DNA of 64,000 nucleotides. Source: Sinomonas terrae. Its GTDB lineage: Bacteria; Actinomycetota; Actinomycetes; Actinomycetales; Micrococcaceae. The notes below the pieces were generated by a model that saw only the letters and a list, made by a program, of their open reading frames with translations, had not been told where the DNA came from and ran no database searches. The stretch's first letter is position 1, and each line of letters begins with the position of its first letter. The translations under genes were made by a program, and so were the position numbers. The stretch spans positions 2,852,001 to 2,916,000 of the forward strand of contig NZ_JAKZBV010000001.1 in assembly GCF_022539255.1 (NCBI RefSeq), read 5' to 3'. Of the stretch, positions 25,860-34,630 are shown piece by piece.

Positions 25860-26657
25860 ATGTCCCGTACTCCTTCCCACGCCTCCGCCCCGCCGCCCGC
25901 CGTCGAAGCGGAAAGCCTGCTCGTCCGGCTCCGCCACACTGAAGTGCTCCACGGCCTTACCTTCTCGGTCCCGAGCGGGCGCGTGACCGGCCTCCTCGGC
26001 CCATCCGGGAGCGGAAAGAGCACGCTCATGCGCGCGATTGTGGGGGTTCAGCGCATCGCCTCCGGCACGCTGACCGTTCTCGACAGCAAGGCCGGCGCGG
26101 CGGCGCTCCGGCCCCTGATCGGCTACATGACCCAGGACGCGGCCGTCTACAGCGACATCACGGTGCTCGACAACGTTCGCTATTTTGCGTCCCTCCACGG
26201 CCGCAGCCGCGCCGAGGCGCGGGAGGCGGTCACCGCCGTCGGCCTCTCCGGCTTCGAGAAGCGCAAGGCGGCCAACCTCTCGGGCGGCCAGTTCAGCCGG
26301 GTCTCCCTCGCCTGCACGCTCGTCGGTCACCCAAAGCTGCTGGTCCTCGACGAGCCGACAGTCGGCCTCGACCCCGTGCTCCGGGTCGACCTGTGGGAGC
26401 GCTTCCGCGCCCTTGCCGACGCCGGCACCACCCTGCTCGTGTCGAGCCACGTCATGGAAGAAGCGAGCCGCTGCGACTCCCTCCTGCTCTTGCGGGACGG
26501 GCACCTCCTCGGACAGCTCACCCCGGACGAACTGCGTGAGCGAGGGCGAAGCCAGGACCTTGAGCAGGCGTTCCTCGGCATCATCCAGACCAGCGCATCG
26601 GGCAAAGAGATCGCGCAGGCCAAAGAGAGGGCATCGGCCAAGGAAGGTGCGGCATGA
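25860..26657 (+). CDS. ABC transporter ATP-binding protein (ABC-2 exporter type)
   Basis: 265 residues. Walker A GPSGSGKST at about residues 48-56, Q-loop in GYMTQDAAVYSDI, signature LSGGQFSRVSLA, Walker B LLVLDEPTVGLDP and the switch histidine in LLVSSHVMEEA are all present. The protein probably powers export of a drug or lipid through the permease encoded next. The ATG at 25860 follows GGGAG and was preferred over a start 31 codons upstream, which would include the operator. Its stop overlaps the permease start by 4 nt. Confidence 0.94.
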   Translation: MSRTPSHASAPPPAVEAESLLVRLRHTEVLHGLTFSVPSGRVTGLLGPSGSGKSTLMRAIVGVQRIASGTLTVLDSKAGAAALRPLIGYMTQDAAVYSDITVLDNVRYFASLHGRSRAEAREAVTAVGLSGFEKRKAANLSGGQFSRVSLACTLVGHPKLLVLDEPTVGLDPVLRVDLWERFRALADAGTTLLVSSHVMEEASRCDSLLLLRDGHLLGQLTPDELRERGRSQDLEQAFLGIIQTSASGKEIAQAKERASAKEGAA

Positions 26658-27409
26658 ACCCGCGCATGCTGGCGGCAACGACGGCGCGCGTCCTCAACCA
26701 GCTACGCCATGATCCCCGCAGCGTCGGGCTGATCCTCGTCGTCCCCTCGGTGCTGCTCGCCGTCGTCTACTGGCTCTACGAGAACGAGACGCTCCCACCA
26801 GGGGCGCCGCGGACGTTCGACCGCATCGGCCCGATCATGCTCGCGATCTTCCCCTTCGTCATCATGTTCCTGCTGACCTCGATCACGATGCTGCGCGAAC
26901 GCACATCGGGCACCCTTGAGCGCCTCATGACGACGCCGATCCACAAGGCTGACCTGCTCTTCGGCTACGGCATCGCGTTCTCCCTCATGGCGGCCCTCCA
27001 ATCCGTCGTTGCGACGGCCGTCGCGTATTGGGTCTTCGGGCTCGACATCAAAGGCAACGCGGCGTTCGTAGTGCTCGTCGCGGTCGTCAACGCCGTCCTC
27101 GGGGTCTCCCTCGGGCTCTTCTGCAGCGCATTCGCCCGGACGGAGTTCCAGGCTGTCCAGTTCATGCCGGTCGTAGTCATCCCGCAGATCCTCCTCTGCG
27201 GTCTCTTCGTGCCGCACGCACAGATGACTGACGTGTTCCAGGTCCTCTCCGATTGGATGCCGCTCACGTACTCGGTCAAGGCCCTCCAGGAGATCACGGC
27301 CAATGCCGACGCGACCGGGGAAATGTGGCGGGACCTCTGGATCATGGCGGGGGTACTGGTCGGGCTGCTGATCCTCGCCTCTTTCACGCTGCGTCGAAAG
27401 TCCTCGTGA
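26654..27409 (+). CDS. ABC-2 type transporter permease
   Basis: 251 residues with six membrane helices. The ABC-2 consensus segments ITMLRERTSGTLERLMTTPI (after helix 2) and MPVVVIPQILLCGLFVP (helix 5) are present, as is the terminal LPLTYSVKAL-like loop (WMPLTYSVKALQEI). It acts with the preceding ATPase as a half-size exporter that probably dimerises. The stop overlaps a possible GTG start of the TetR gene. Confidence 0.93.
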   Translation: MNPRMLAATTARVLNQLRHDPRSVGLILVVPSVLLAVVYWLYENETLPPGAPRTFDRIGPIMLAIFPFVIMFLLTSITMLRERTSGTLERLMTTPIHKADLLFGYGIAFSLMAALQSVVATAVAYWVFGLDIKGNAAFVVLVAVVNAVLGVSLGLFCSAFARTEFQAVQFMPVVVIPQILLCGLFVPHAQMTDVFQVLSDWMPLTYSVKALQEITANADATGEMWRDLWIMAGVLVGLLILASFTLRRKSS

Positions 27410-27411
27410 GG

Positions 27412-27999
27412 ATGGCGCGCCCGAAGGGCCCTTCCGACCGCCGGGGGGCCATCGTCGCCGCCGCGACCCGGCTCTTCGCCGAGAACGGGTACGACGGCGT
27501 GAGCCTGCGCCAGATCGCGCGCGAAGCCGGCGTCGACGCCGCGCTTGTGCACCATTACTTCGCGGGGAAGGAAGAACTCTTCGCCGCGTCGGTCGCGCTG
27601 CCGATCGACCCCGAGGTGCTCCTGGCCGGCGTCGATGAGCAGGTTCTGGCCGAGCGCGGCAGATTCGTCGCGCGGGCGATCGTGCACCTGTGGGAGGGCC
27701 CCCAACGCCATGCTTTGGCCGCCTTCTTCCGCTCGACAATCAGTTCGACCTCACGTTCGCGGCTCCTTGCCCACCTCGTGCGCCGGCGGATCATCGCCCG
27801 CGTCGCCGAGGGCCTTCCGGGCGACGACGACGAGCGGGAACTCCGCGCGTCCATGGCAGCCTCTCAGGTCGTCGGCTTCATGATCGCGCGCTACGTTGTC
27901 GGGCTCGAACCGCTCGCGTCCCTCCCTGCCGAGGACGCCGAGCGGCTCCTCGCTCCCGCTATCCAGCGGCACCTCACGGGGCCCCTGCCGAAGGGCTGA
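27412..27999 (+). CDS. TetR-family transcriptional repressor of the ABC exporter
   Basis: 195 residues. The N-terminal helix-turn-helix AAATRLFAENGYDGVSLRQIAREAGVDAALVHHYFAGKEELF is classic TetR. The C-terminal helical part resembles the TetR_C domain of drug-exporter regulators (RSTISSTSRSRLLAHLVRRRI). As the last gene of the exporter operon it probably autoregulates through the palindromes at 25798-25830. ATG at 27412 was chosen; a GTG at 27406 overlapping the permease stop is equally possible. Confidence 0.93.
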   Translation: MARPKGPSDRRGAIVAAATRLFAENGYDGVSLRQIAREAGVDAALVHHYFAGKEELFAASVALPIDPEVLLAGVDEQVLAERGRFVARAIVHLWEGPQRHALAAFFRSTISSTSRSRLLAHLVRRRIIARVAEGLPGDDDERELRASMAASQVVGFMIARYVVGLEPLASLPAEDAERLLAPAIQRHLTGPLPKG

Positions 28000-28003
28000 G
28001 CCT

Positions 28004-28795
28004 CTAGACCGGCGCCGTTTGCGCCTCGACTGCGGCCAGCGTGGATCCCAGCAAGTCCTCGACGCGCTTCACGGAAGCGGCTGAATCGGCATCGGGTGCC
28101 GAATAGGTTGCCACGACCTCGGTTGACCCCTTCACGGCGACGATCGTCACGGTGTGCTGGGACAGGCCGGACGCATCAAGCACCGCGGCCGAGCCATAGG
28201 CCGTCGATCCGGGCACGGTGACGGCCAAGGGCCGTGCGGACGCGTGCACCGCGATCCCGCTCACGGTCACGGTCATCTCGGAACACTGCGCGACGGCGGC
28301 TGGGTCGAAGTTGAGCGCAGACTTCATAGCAGCGAGCGATCTGAAGCTCAGTGCTCCGAGCGAGAGCGAGTTCACAGTCCCGGGCTGCGTGGAGACCACC
28401 ATCCCCATGTTGGCCTCGGATACCGCCTTGGAGAGGTCTAGGTGGAAGACGTCGGCGCAGCTCGCGGGTACGACATCGAGCTGCTTCATGAGCTGCTGCG
28501 TCCGGGGTAGGACCTGGAGGATCTGGTCTCGGTCAAGAATCTGGCCGTTCAATCCTTCCTGGGAATTGATCTCCGTGAGCGCCGTCGCGATCTGCTGGGC
28601 AGAATACGCACCAGGGGTGGGCGTCGGCGTCGCGGTTGGCGTCGGTGTTTGCAACTCGATCGGCGCCCTCGTCACAGCCGGGCTCGGACTTGAGCCGGCA
28701 CTTCCGCCCGACGTCGGCGCGGCGCAAGCCGCGAGCAGGAAGACGAGTGCGGCAGCCGCCGAAGCGTGACGAATTCCGAGCCGAAGCATATTCAT
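28004..28795 (-). CDS. Putative secreted lipoprotein
   Basis: 263 residues. A lipoprotein signal peptide ends with the lipobox LLAACAAP (lipid-bearing Cys at about residue 24). It is followed by a Thr/Pro-rich linker (TPTPTATPTPTP) and a soluble domain of about 200 residues with two cysteines (ASCADVF and AQCSEM) that could form a disulfide. The domain resembles actinobacterial cell-surface lipoproteins with unknown function. It ends 4 nt from the convergent TetR stop. A TTATCC-type promoter was not found; 144 nt separate it from the GNAT gene end. Confidence 0.82.
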   Translation of the reverse strand: MNMLRLGIRHASAAAALVFLLAACAAPTSGGSAGSSPSPAVTRAPIELQTPTPTATPTPTPGAYSAQQIATALTEINSQEGLNGQILDRDQILQVLPRTQQLMKQLDVVPASCADVFHLDLSKAVSEANMGMVVSTQPGTVNSLSLGALSFRSLAAMKSALNFDPAAVAQCSEMTVTVSGIAVHASARPLAVTVPGSTAYGSAAVLDASGLSQHTVTIVAVKGSTEVVATYSAPDADSAASVKRVEDLLGSTLAAVEAQTAPV

Positions 28796-28919
28796 GATGA
28801 CCTTCCCCCAGAGGCCGATGTGTCAGTGGCCACAGCCTAAAGGGAAACGGCATTCATGAGAAGAAGCGGTCAGAAGAAGGTGTGGGAGCGCCCGAACGAA
28901 TTCAGAAGGATGCCCAGAA

Positions 28920-28953
28920 TCTCAAAACAATACAGAGTCTCAAAACAATACAG
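28920..28953. repeat. Two copies of a 16-bp repeat at the 3' end of the GNAT gene
   Basis: TCTCAAAACAATACAG lies at 28920-28935 and 28938-28953, with an 18-bp period. The second copy contains the TGA stop of the acetyltransferase gene, the first lies just beyond it. A local duplication of the gene end is likely. Confidence 0.85.
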
Positions 28954-29821
28954 TCGCGAACGTTCCCACGCGCTCGAAGCCCACGCGCTCGTAGCAGGCC
29001 TTGGCGCGCTCGTTGTAGTCGTTGACGTAGAGGCTCACGATCGGGGCGAGCTGGCGGGCGAAGCCGACGACGGCGGCCATCCCGCCGTTGCTCAATCCCA
29101 GTCCGCGATGCGCGGGGGCCACCCACACGCCCTGAACCTGGCTCGCCGCCGATGAGACGGCCCCGAGTTCGGCTTTGAAGATGACCTCGCCTTGGTCCCC
29201 GAAGCGTGCCATCGAATGGCCTTGCTGGATGAGCTGCCGGACTCGTCGATAGTAGTTGTCGCTGCCCCCCGCTACGGGCGAATACCCGACCTCCTCCTCG
29301 AACATCGCCACGCATGCCGGGGCGACGGCATCGAAGTCATCGAGCGTCGTCACCCGCACGAGCGAGTCGGGGCGCACGCTCGCTCCGCCCTCGATGGCCA
29401 TGAGCGGCTGCACGGGCCGGACTTCCCGGGCGCGGGGACCACCCAGTCCTTCGTAGAGCGCGAGAGTGGGCTCGGCCGGCCCGAAGATTGATGCGAAGCG
29501 ACGATTCGCACCGCGGATGACCTCGGCAAAGGCGGGAGCTGCCTCTTCCTGCATGCCGACCGGGACGATGTTGGCGCCAAGCCAGCATGCGCTCACGAGC
29601 CGCCCGTCGCCGTCGTACGCGCCAAGGATCTCAGCGCCACTCTGGGTGGGCGCCGCCGAGCCAGCGGTGAGGAGGTGTGCGGCTATGAAGACGTTGGCGA
29701 CCGGGTCGAGGGCAGCAAGCTCGCAGAGCTCGAGGGTGTCCTCGTGCCCTAGCCTGCGAATCAGCGGGTCTCGTCTACGAGACGGTGACCACGGGGCCGC
29801 CCGCTGAAGCATCTTCGCCAC
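28940..29821 (-). CDS. DUF4081-type GNAT N-acetyltransferase
   Basis: 293 residues. The N-terminal half (DPLIRRLGHEDTLELCELAALDPVANVFIAAHL) fits the DUF4081 domain that precedes GNAT domains in actinobacteria. The C-terminal half has the acetyl-CoA loop VWVAPAHRGLGLSNGGMAAVV and the closing YVNDYNERAKACYERVGFERVG. The substrate is unknown. The ATG at 29821 makes the gene overlap the end of ispG by 47 nt; a second ATG three codons later is similar. Position downstream of ispG is usual in Arthrobacter-like genomes. Confidence 0.88.
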   Translation of the reverse strand: MAKMLQRAAPWSPSRRRDPLIRRLGHEDTLELCELAALDPVANVFIAAHLLTAGSAAPTQSGAEILGAYDGDGRLVSACWLGANIVPVGMQEEAAPAFAEVIRGANRRFASIFGPAEPTLALYEGLGGPRAREVRPVQPLMAIEGGASVRPDSLVRVTTLDDFDAVAPACVAMFEEEVGYSPVAGGSDNYYRRVRQLIQQGHSMARFGDQGEVIFKAELGAVSSAASQVQGVWVAPAHRGLGLSNGGMAAVVGFARQLAPIVSLYVNDYNERAKACYERVGFERVGTFATVLF

Positions 29822-30941
29822 CGGCCTCCCCCATCTCCTCAGCGATCTTCATCGCCTCTTCGATCAGCGTTTCGACGATCTCGCTCTCAGACACGGTCTT
29901 GATGACCTCGCCCTTGACGAAGATCTGGCCCTTCCCGTTGCCGGAGGCCACGCCGAGATCAGCTTCGCGGGCCTCCCCGGGACCGTTGACGACGCAACCC
30001 ATGACGGCCACACGGAGCGGGAAGGTCATGCCCTCGAGGCCAGCCGTGACCTCCTCCGCGAGCTTGTACACGTCGACCTGGGCGCGGCCGCACGAGGGGC
30101 ACGAGACGATCTCGAGCCGGCGTGGCCGGAGGTTGAGGGACTGGAGGATCTGGATCCCGACCTTGACCTCTTCGACTGGTGGTGCCGAGAGGGAGACGCG
30201 GATGGTGTCACCAATCCCCCGCGAAAGGAGGGCGCCGAATGCCGTCGCGGATTTGATCGTTCCCTGGAAGGCAGGGCCCGCCTCGGTCACGCCGAGGTGC
30301 AGGGGCCAATCGCCCTGCTCGGCGAGAAGCTCGTACGCGCGCACCATGACGACGGGGTCGTTGTGCTTGACGGAGATCTTGAAATCGTGGAAGTCGTGCT
30401 CCTCGAAGAGGCTCGCCTCCCAGAGGGCGCTTTCGACGAGCGCTTCCGGGGTCGCCTTCCCGTACTTCTTCAGCAGCCGCGCATCGAGGGAACCGGCGTT
30501 GACGCCGATGCGGATCGATGTGCCGTGATCCTTCGCGGCCTGCGCGATCTCCTTGACCTGATCGTCGAACTTCCGGATGTTGCCCGGGTTCACGCGGACC
30601 GCCGCGCACCCGGCCTCGATCGCGGCGAAGACATACTTCGGCTGGAAGTGAATGTCCGCGATGACCGGGATCTGGGATTTCTTCGCGATGATCGGGAGCG
30701 CTTCGGCGTCGTCCGCCGACGGACACGCGACGCGCACGATGTCGCATCCCGCGGCAGTCAGCTCAGCGATCTGCTGGAGGGTCGCGTTGATGTCGGTGGT
30801 CGGCGTCGTCGTCATGGACTGGACGCTGATCGGGTACTCGGAGCCGACTCCCACCGCACCGACATGGATCTGCCGCGTCTGGCGCCGTGGGGCGAGGACT
30901 GGCGGCGGGGCGGCTGGCATTCCGAGGCTGACCGAAGTCAC
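29775..30941 (-). CDS. ispG: 4-hydroxy-3-methylbut-2-en-1-yl diphosphate synthase
   Basis: Iron-sulfur enzyme of the MEP isoprenoid pathway that converts MEcPP to HMBPP; 388 residues. The N-terminal TIM barrel includes RVACPSADDAEALP and ADIHFQPKYVFAAIEAG. The 4Fe-4S cysteines are in SCPSCGRAQVD (about residues 281-285) and MGCVVNGPGEA (about 315). The adjacent YciI-like gene, rseP and dxr lie upstream on the same strand, so two MEP genes are near-neighbours here. Confidence 0.98.
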   Translation of the reverse strand: MTSVSLGMPAAPPPVLAPRRQTRQIHVGAVGVGSEYPISVQSMTTTPTTDINATLQQIAELTAAGCDIVRVACPSADDAEALPIIAKKSQIPVIADIHFQPKYVFAAIEAGCAAVRVNPGNIRKFDDQVKEIAQAAKDHGTSIRIGVNAGSLDARLLKKYGKATPEALVESALWEASLFEEHDFHDFKISVKHNDPVVMVRAYELLAEQGDWPLHLGVTEAGPAFQGTIKSATAFGALLSRGIGDTIRVSLSAPPVEEVKVGIQILQSLNLRPRRLEIVSCPSCGRAQVDVYKLAEEVTAGLEGMTFPLRVAVMGCVVNGPGEAREADLGVASGNGKGQIFVKGEVIKTVSESEIVETLIEEAMKIAEEMGEAGGEDASAGGPVVTVS

Positions 30942-30966
30942 GAGAACTCCTTGCTGAGGGGTGTTT

Positions 30967-31257
30967 TCAGAACTGGGAGGCGAGGGGGCCCGTTACTGGG
31001 TTCCACGCCGTAGCAGAGGACTCCGCAAGCAGGCCTTCTACCGCGAAGGGGTCCTGCGCCAGCAGCGAACGGAGGGCTTCGGCGTCGTCCGCCTTCATCA
31101 GCAGGAGCGCCCCGGTGCCGTCCTCGTACGGGCCGCTCGCGAGGAGCTGCCCCTTGTCCGCGATGCCCGCAAGCCACCCGCGGTGGTCTGGGCGGACTTC
31201 GTCCCGGCGGCTGGAGGTGGAGGCATCGTAGCGGTATTCAACGGCAAAGACGGTCAT
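30967..31257 (-). CDS. YciI-like (DUF1330/ferredoxin-like) protein
   Basis: 96 residues. The fold is recognisable from MTVFAVEYRYD, HRGWLAGIADKGQLLASGPYEDGTGALLLM and DPFAVEGLLAESS, in which the H and D in the first half are the residues usually proposed as active. Family members have mostly unknown roles; some are dehydrochlorinase-like. It sits between rseP and ispG with short gaps (21 and 25 nt) and is likely co-transcribed. Confidence 0.9.
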   Translation of the reverse strand: MTVFAVEYRYDASTSSRRDEVRPDHRGWLAGIADKGQLLASGPYEDGTGALLLMKADDAEALRSLLAQDPFAVEGLLAESSATAWNPVTGPLASQF

Positions 31258-31278
31258 GGGTCCAGCCTATCGCTCCGC

Positions 31279-32613
31279 TCAGCCGAAAAGGTTCACGGGC
31301 TTGACGATATCGGCGTAGATGAGCAGCACGCTCATCGCGATGAGCACGCTCGCTACGGCATACGTGAGCGGGAGGAGCTTCGCGATGTCGAAGGGTCCAG
31401 GATCCGGGCGCCTCCGCCATGACGCGAGACGGCGACGGACCCCTTCGTAGAGCGCACCCGCGACGTGGCCCCCATCGAGCGGGAGGAGCGGCACGAGGTT
31501 GAAGACGGCGAGCGCAAGGTTGACGCCGGCGAGAAGGCCGAACAGCGTCGCGATGCGTGCCGAGAGGGGAACGTCCTGGAGCGAGGCAACTTCGCCAGCC
31601 ACGCGCCCGACGCCGACGACACTCATCGGCCCGTTCGGATCCCGGGGCGCGCTGCCGAACGCCGCTTGGGCGACGCCGACAACGCGCGCGGGGAGATTGA
31701 CGACGACGCCCGCGACTTGGGCGATGTTCTGCCCGACGGCGGGGAGGACCGACGTCGCCGGCTGAGGAGTGAGCGCCTGCCGCGCGCTGATGCCGACGAA
31801 GCCGGATTCGGTCGTCTGATAGCTTCCATCCGCCTTCTTGACGGGCTGCCCGTCCGCCCCGTAGACAGCTACCGAGTTGAGGACCGGGGAGATCTTGAGG
31901 TCTACGTTCTTGCCGCCACGGTCAACCGTGATGGCCACGGTCTTGCCCGCCGAGGCGCGGATCCACGTGCTCATCTGGTCCCAGCCGGTGACCTCCTTGC
32001 CGTCGAAGCGCACCACGGTGTCCCCCGGCTGGAGGCCTGCAGCGGCAGCTGGGGTCTTGGTGCAGGTCGACGTATCGGTCGCTGTCTGCTGCTGATTGGC
32101 GGGGACCATGCACGCTGACACGGAGGCGATCTGGTTCGTAGGTTCCGCGATGCCGAAACCCATCAGCACGATCGCCGTGAACAATATCCCGAGGAGGATG
32201 TTCATGGCGGGGCCGCCGAGCATGATGATCATCTTCTTCCAGACCGGGAGCTGGTAGAAGAGGCGGCCATGATCCTCGGGCCGAACTTCCTCGTGCGCTT
32301 GGTCCCTCGCTGCCTCAGCGAGGCCTTGGAACATGCCCGTGCTGGACTGCCGGACGGAACCGTCACGCCGGTTCGGCGGATACATGCCCACCATCTGGAC
32401 GTAGCCGCCGAGCGGCAGGGCCTTGACGCCGTATTCCGTCTCGCCCTTCCGCTTCGACCAGACTGTCGGGCCGAAGCCGATCATGTAGCGGGTGACGCGC
32501 ACGTTGAAGAGCTTCGCGGGCAGGAGATGCCCGACTTCGTGGAGCGCGATGGATACGGCGATCCCGATGGCGACGAAGACGACGCCGAGGATGAAGAGCA
32601 CTGTGGGGTTCAC
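31279..32613 (-). CDS. rseP: Site-2 protease / RseP-type intramembrane metalloprotease
   Basis: 444 residues. The zinc motif HEVGH lies in the first membrane helix at about residues 25-29, a PDZ domain covers about 190-290 (LQPGDTVVRFDGKEVTGWDQM), and the third zinc ligand is in LPLDGGHVAGAL near residue 380. It cleaves membrane-bound anti-sigma factors or remnant signal peptides in regulated intramembrane proteolysis. The position immediately downstream of dxr is conserved in most bacteria. Confidence 0.96.
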   Translation of the reverse strand: MNPTVLFILGVVFVAIGIAVSIALHEVGHLLPAKLFNVRVTRYMIGFGPTVWSKRKGETEYGVKALPLGGYVQMVGMYPPNRRDGSVRQSSTGMFQGLAEAARDQAHEEVRPEDHGRLFYQLPVWKKMIIMLGGPAMNILLGILFTAIVLMGFGIAEPTNQIASVSACMVPANQQQTATDTSTCTKTPAAAAGLQPGDTVVRFDGKEVTGWDQMSTWIRASAGKTVAITVDRGGKNVDLKISPVLNSVAVYGADGQPVKKADGSYQTTESGFVGISARQALTPQPATSVLPAVGQNIAQVAGVVVNLPARVVGVAQAAFGSAPRDPNGPMSVVGVGRVAGEVASLQDVPLSARIATLFGLLAGVNLALAVFNLVPLLPLDGGHVAGALYEGVRRRLASWRRRPDPGPFDIAKLLPLTYAVASVLIAMSVLLIYADIVKPVNLFG

Positions 32614-32637
32614 GAAAATCCTGTTCTGGCGGCTGGC

Positions 32638-33843
32638 TCAGCTAGCCAAACGCTCGTGGGCCCGCTTCCGTGCCCATTCTTCGGCCGCAAGCAGGGAGTC
32701 CACAGTCAATTCCGAGGATCCGTTGTGCTCCTCCAGAACTGACTCGACGGTATCCACGATATCGAGGAAGCCGATCCTGCCCGCATGGAACGCCTCGACC
32801 GCCTCTTCGTTGGCCGCATTGAAGACTGCCGGGAACGTGCTCCCCTGCTTCGCGGCCCCGCGCGCGAGGTCGACGGCTGGGAATGCCCCGGAGTCGAGCG
32901 GCTCGAAAGTCCAGGCAGTGGCTTGCGTCCAGTCGCATGGACGGGCCGCATGCGGAACGCGCTCGGGCCAACCCAATCCCAGCGCTATGGGGAGCCGCAT
33001 GTCGGGTGGCGAAGCTTGGGCAATCACGGCTCCGTCAGCGAACTGCACCATGGAGTGCACGACTGACTGCGGGTGGACGACGACGTCGATCGCCTCGAGC
33101 GGGACCCCGAACAACAGGTGGGCCTCGATGAGCTCCAGGCCCTTGTTGACGAGCGTCGCTGAATTGGTCGTGACGACCCGGCCCATGTTCCAGGTCGGGT
33201 GATGGAGTGCCTCAGCCGGGGTGACACTCCGCAAGTCCTCCCGGCTGCGTCCGCGGAAAGGGCCGCCAGATGCCGTGAGAATGAGCCTCTCGACCTCGTT
33301 CGCGCGCCCCGCGCGGAGGCACTGTGCAATCGCCGAATGCTCGGAGTCGACGGGCACGATCTGTCCCTCGGCGGCTGCACCCGTCACGAGGGCGCCGCCC
33401 ACGATGAGGCTCTCCTTGTTCGCCAGTGCGAGCGTCGCGCCCGAGGCGAGGGCTGCAAGCGTGGGGGCGAGACCGATGCTTCCCGTGATCCCGTTGAGGA
33501 CCACGTTGGCGCGCCCCGTGGGCCCGCTCCATTGGGCGATGCTGGTCGAGGCCTCAGGGCCCGCGAACAGTTCGGGCATGTAGCCTGTCACGCCCTCTGC
33601 CTTCGCAGCGCCCGAGATCAAGCTGCGGAGCTCGTCGATGCTGCCTTCTGCTATCCCAACTGCTTCGGCGCGTGTGCGCACGGCTTGGAGCGCCAGCAGC
33701 CCGAGGTTGCCTCCCCCGGCACTGAGCGCGGCCACACGGAAGCGGTCCGGAGCACCGTCGACGACGTCAAGCGCCTGGGTGCCAATGCTGCCCGTGGAGC
33801 CGAGGATGATGACGGAGCGCTGCTCGGAAGCCGGGTTCTGCAT
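32638..33843 (-). CDS. dxr: 1-deoxy-D-xylulose 5-phosphate reductoisomerase
   Basis: Second enzyme of the MEP pathway, making MEP with NADPH and a divalent metal; 401 residues. The NADPH site is IILGSTGSIGTQALDVV at the start. Metal/substrate residues lie in VPVDSEHSAIAQCL and LTASGGPFRG, and MRLPIALGLGWPER is also family-specific. ATG at 33843 was chosen; a GTG six codons earlier is possible because the ribosome site is weak. It is followed by rseP after 24 nt. Confidence 0.97.
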   Translation of the reverse strand: MQNPASEQRSVIILGSTGSIGTQALDVVDGAPDRFRVAALSAGGGNLGLLALQAVRTRAEAVGIAEGSIDELRSLISGAAKAEGVTGYMPELFAGPEASTSIAQWSGPTGRANVVLNGITGSIGLAPTLAALASGATLALANKESLIVGGALVTGAAAEGQIVPVDSEHSAIAQCLRAGRANEVERLILTASGGPFRGRSREDLRSVTPAEALHHPTWNMGRVVTTNSATLVNKGLELIEAHLLFGVPLEAIDVVVHPQSVVHSMVQFADGAVIAQASPPDMRLPIALGLGWPERVPHAARPCDWTQATAWTFEPLDSGAFPAVDLARGAAKQGSTFPAVFNAANEEAVEAFHAGRIGFLDIVDTVESVLEEHNGSSELTVDSLLAAEEWARKRAHERLAS

Positions 33844-34000
33844 GTCACCAGTAAACCCCACTGAGGTGCCGCATCAGGCGACCTCAGTGGTCGGAACCGT
33901 GGTGCCGACCCTTGTTACTGTCGCCGGAACTGCTCGGCCTACTTGTTGTTCGACCCCTCCCTACGGGACGGCCGTCCGGGCAACTGATTTGGGGGATGTC

Positions 34001-34630
34001 TTGGCGCTGCGTCGTTTACTTGCTTGTTTTCTGCTATTCGTGTGCCTGCTCGCAATCCCGGCGTGCGGAGCCCCGGCGGATGCCAAGGGCGGTCCTTCGC
34101 CCTCCGATAGCGCCACGGAGCCGACGGCGGCCAGCTCCTCGTCAGGCCCTTCCCCCGACCCTCGACCCACACCCGCCAGCTCTCGCGGCCCCGCCCGCAA
34201 CGTGCCTCCGCCCGTGCTGCCGGAGGCCGCGAAGCAGAACACGGCGGAGGGCTTCGAGGCGTTCACGCAGTATTGGTTCGACACGGTCACCTACGGCTTG
34301 GAAACCGGTGACTCCCGCCCCCTCCGTGAGATCTCTTTGCCAGAGTGCAAGATGTGTGCGTCCTATTTGGCGACTATCGAGAAATCAACCAGCTTAGGAA
34401 ATTGGAGCGTGGGCCCGAAATGGACTGTCTCACATTTCACCTCTGACCTGATTCCAGACCCTGCAGGACGCCGTGCGGCATTCTTCCAACTGGACGAATC
34501 GTCATCGACCGATCATGGCGCGAATGGGACGGACACCACCCATAGCGGCGGCACAGAGATGGCTCTTCAAGCGATCTACGCCGTGTACAAGGATGCGCTC
34601 TGGCTCACAGCAGAGGCAGGAGGTGCATGA
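34001..34630 (+). CDS. DUF6318 family lipoprotein
   Basis: 209 residues from a TTG at 34001 with GGGGGA six bases upstream. The signal peptide LALRRLLACFLLFVCLLAIPAC ends at the probable lipidated Cys. A Ser/Pro-rich linker follows, then the conserved domain with EGFEAFTQYWFDTVTYGLETGD, and ECKMCASYL with two cysteines. This resembles DUF6318, an Arthrobacter-lineage extracellular domain of unknown function. The gene is noticeably less GC-rich than the housekeeping genes around it. Its stop overlaps the next gene by 4 nt. Confidence 0.82.
   Translation: MALRRLLACFLLFVCLLAIPACGAPADAKGGPSPSDSATEPTAASSSSGPSPDPRPTPASSRGPARNVPPPVLPEAAKQNTAEGFEAFTQYWFDTVTYGLETGDSRPLREISLPECKMCASYLATIEKSTSLGNWSVGPKWTVSHFTSDLIPDPAGRRAAFFQLDESSSTDHGANGTDTTHSGGTEMALQAIYAVYKDALWLTAEAGGA

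Noticed and set aside
28860..28940. Promoter or small RNA suggested by the AT-rich repeat at the GNAT gene end
   Set aside because: No promoter hexamers at proper spacing; the AT-rich stretch is explained by a duplicated gene end.
33862..34000. tRNA-like or RNA gene between dxr and the DUF6318 gene
   Set aside because: No cloverleaf arms or conserved tRNA boxes are present; it reads as an ordinary divergent promoter region.
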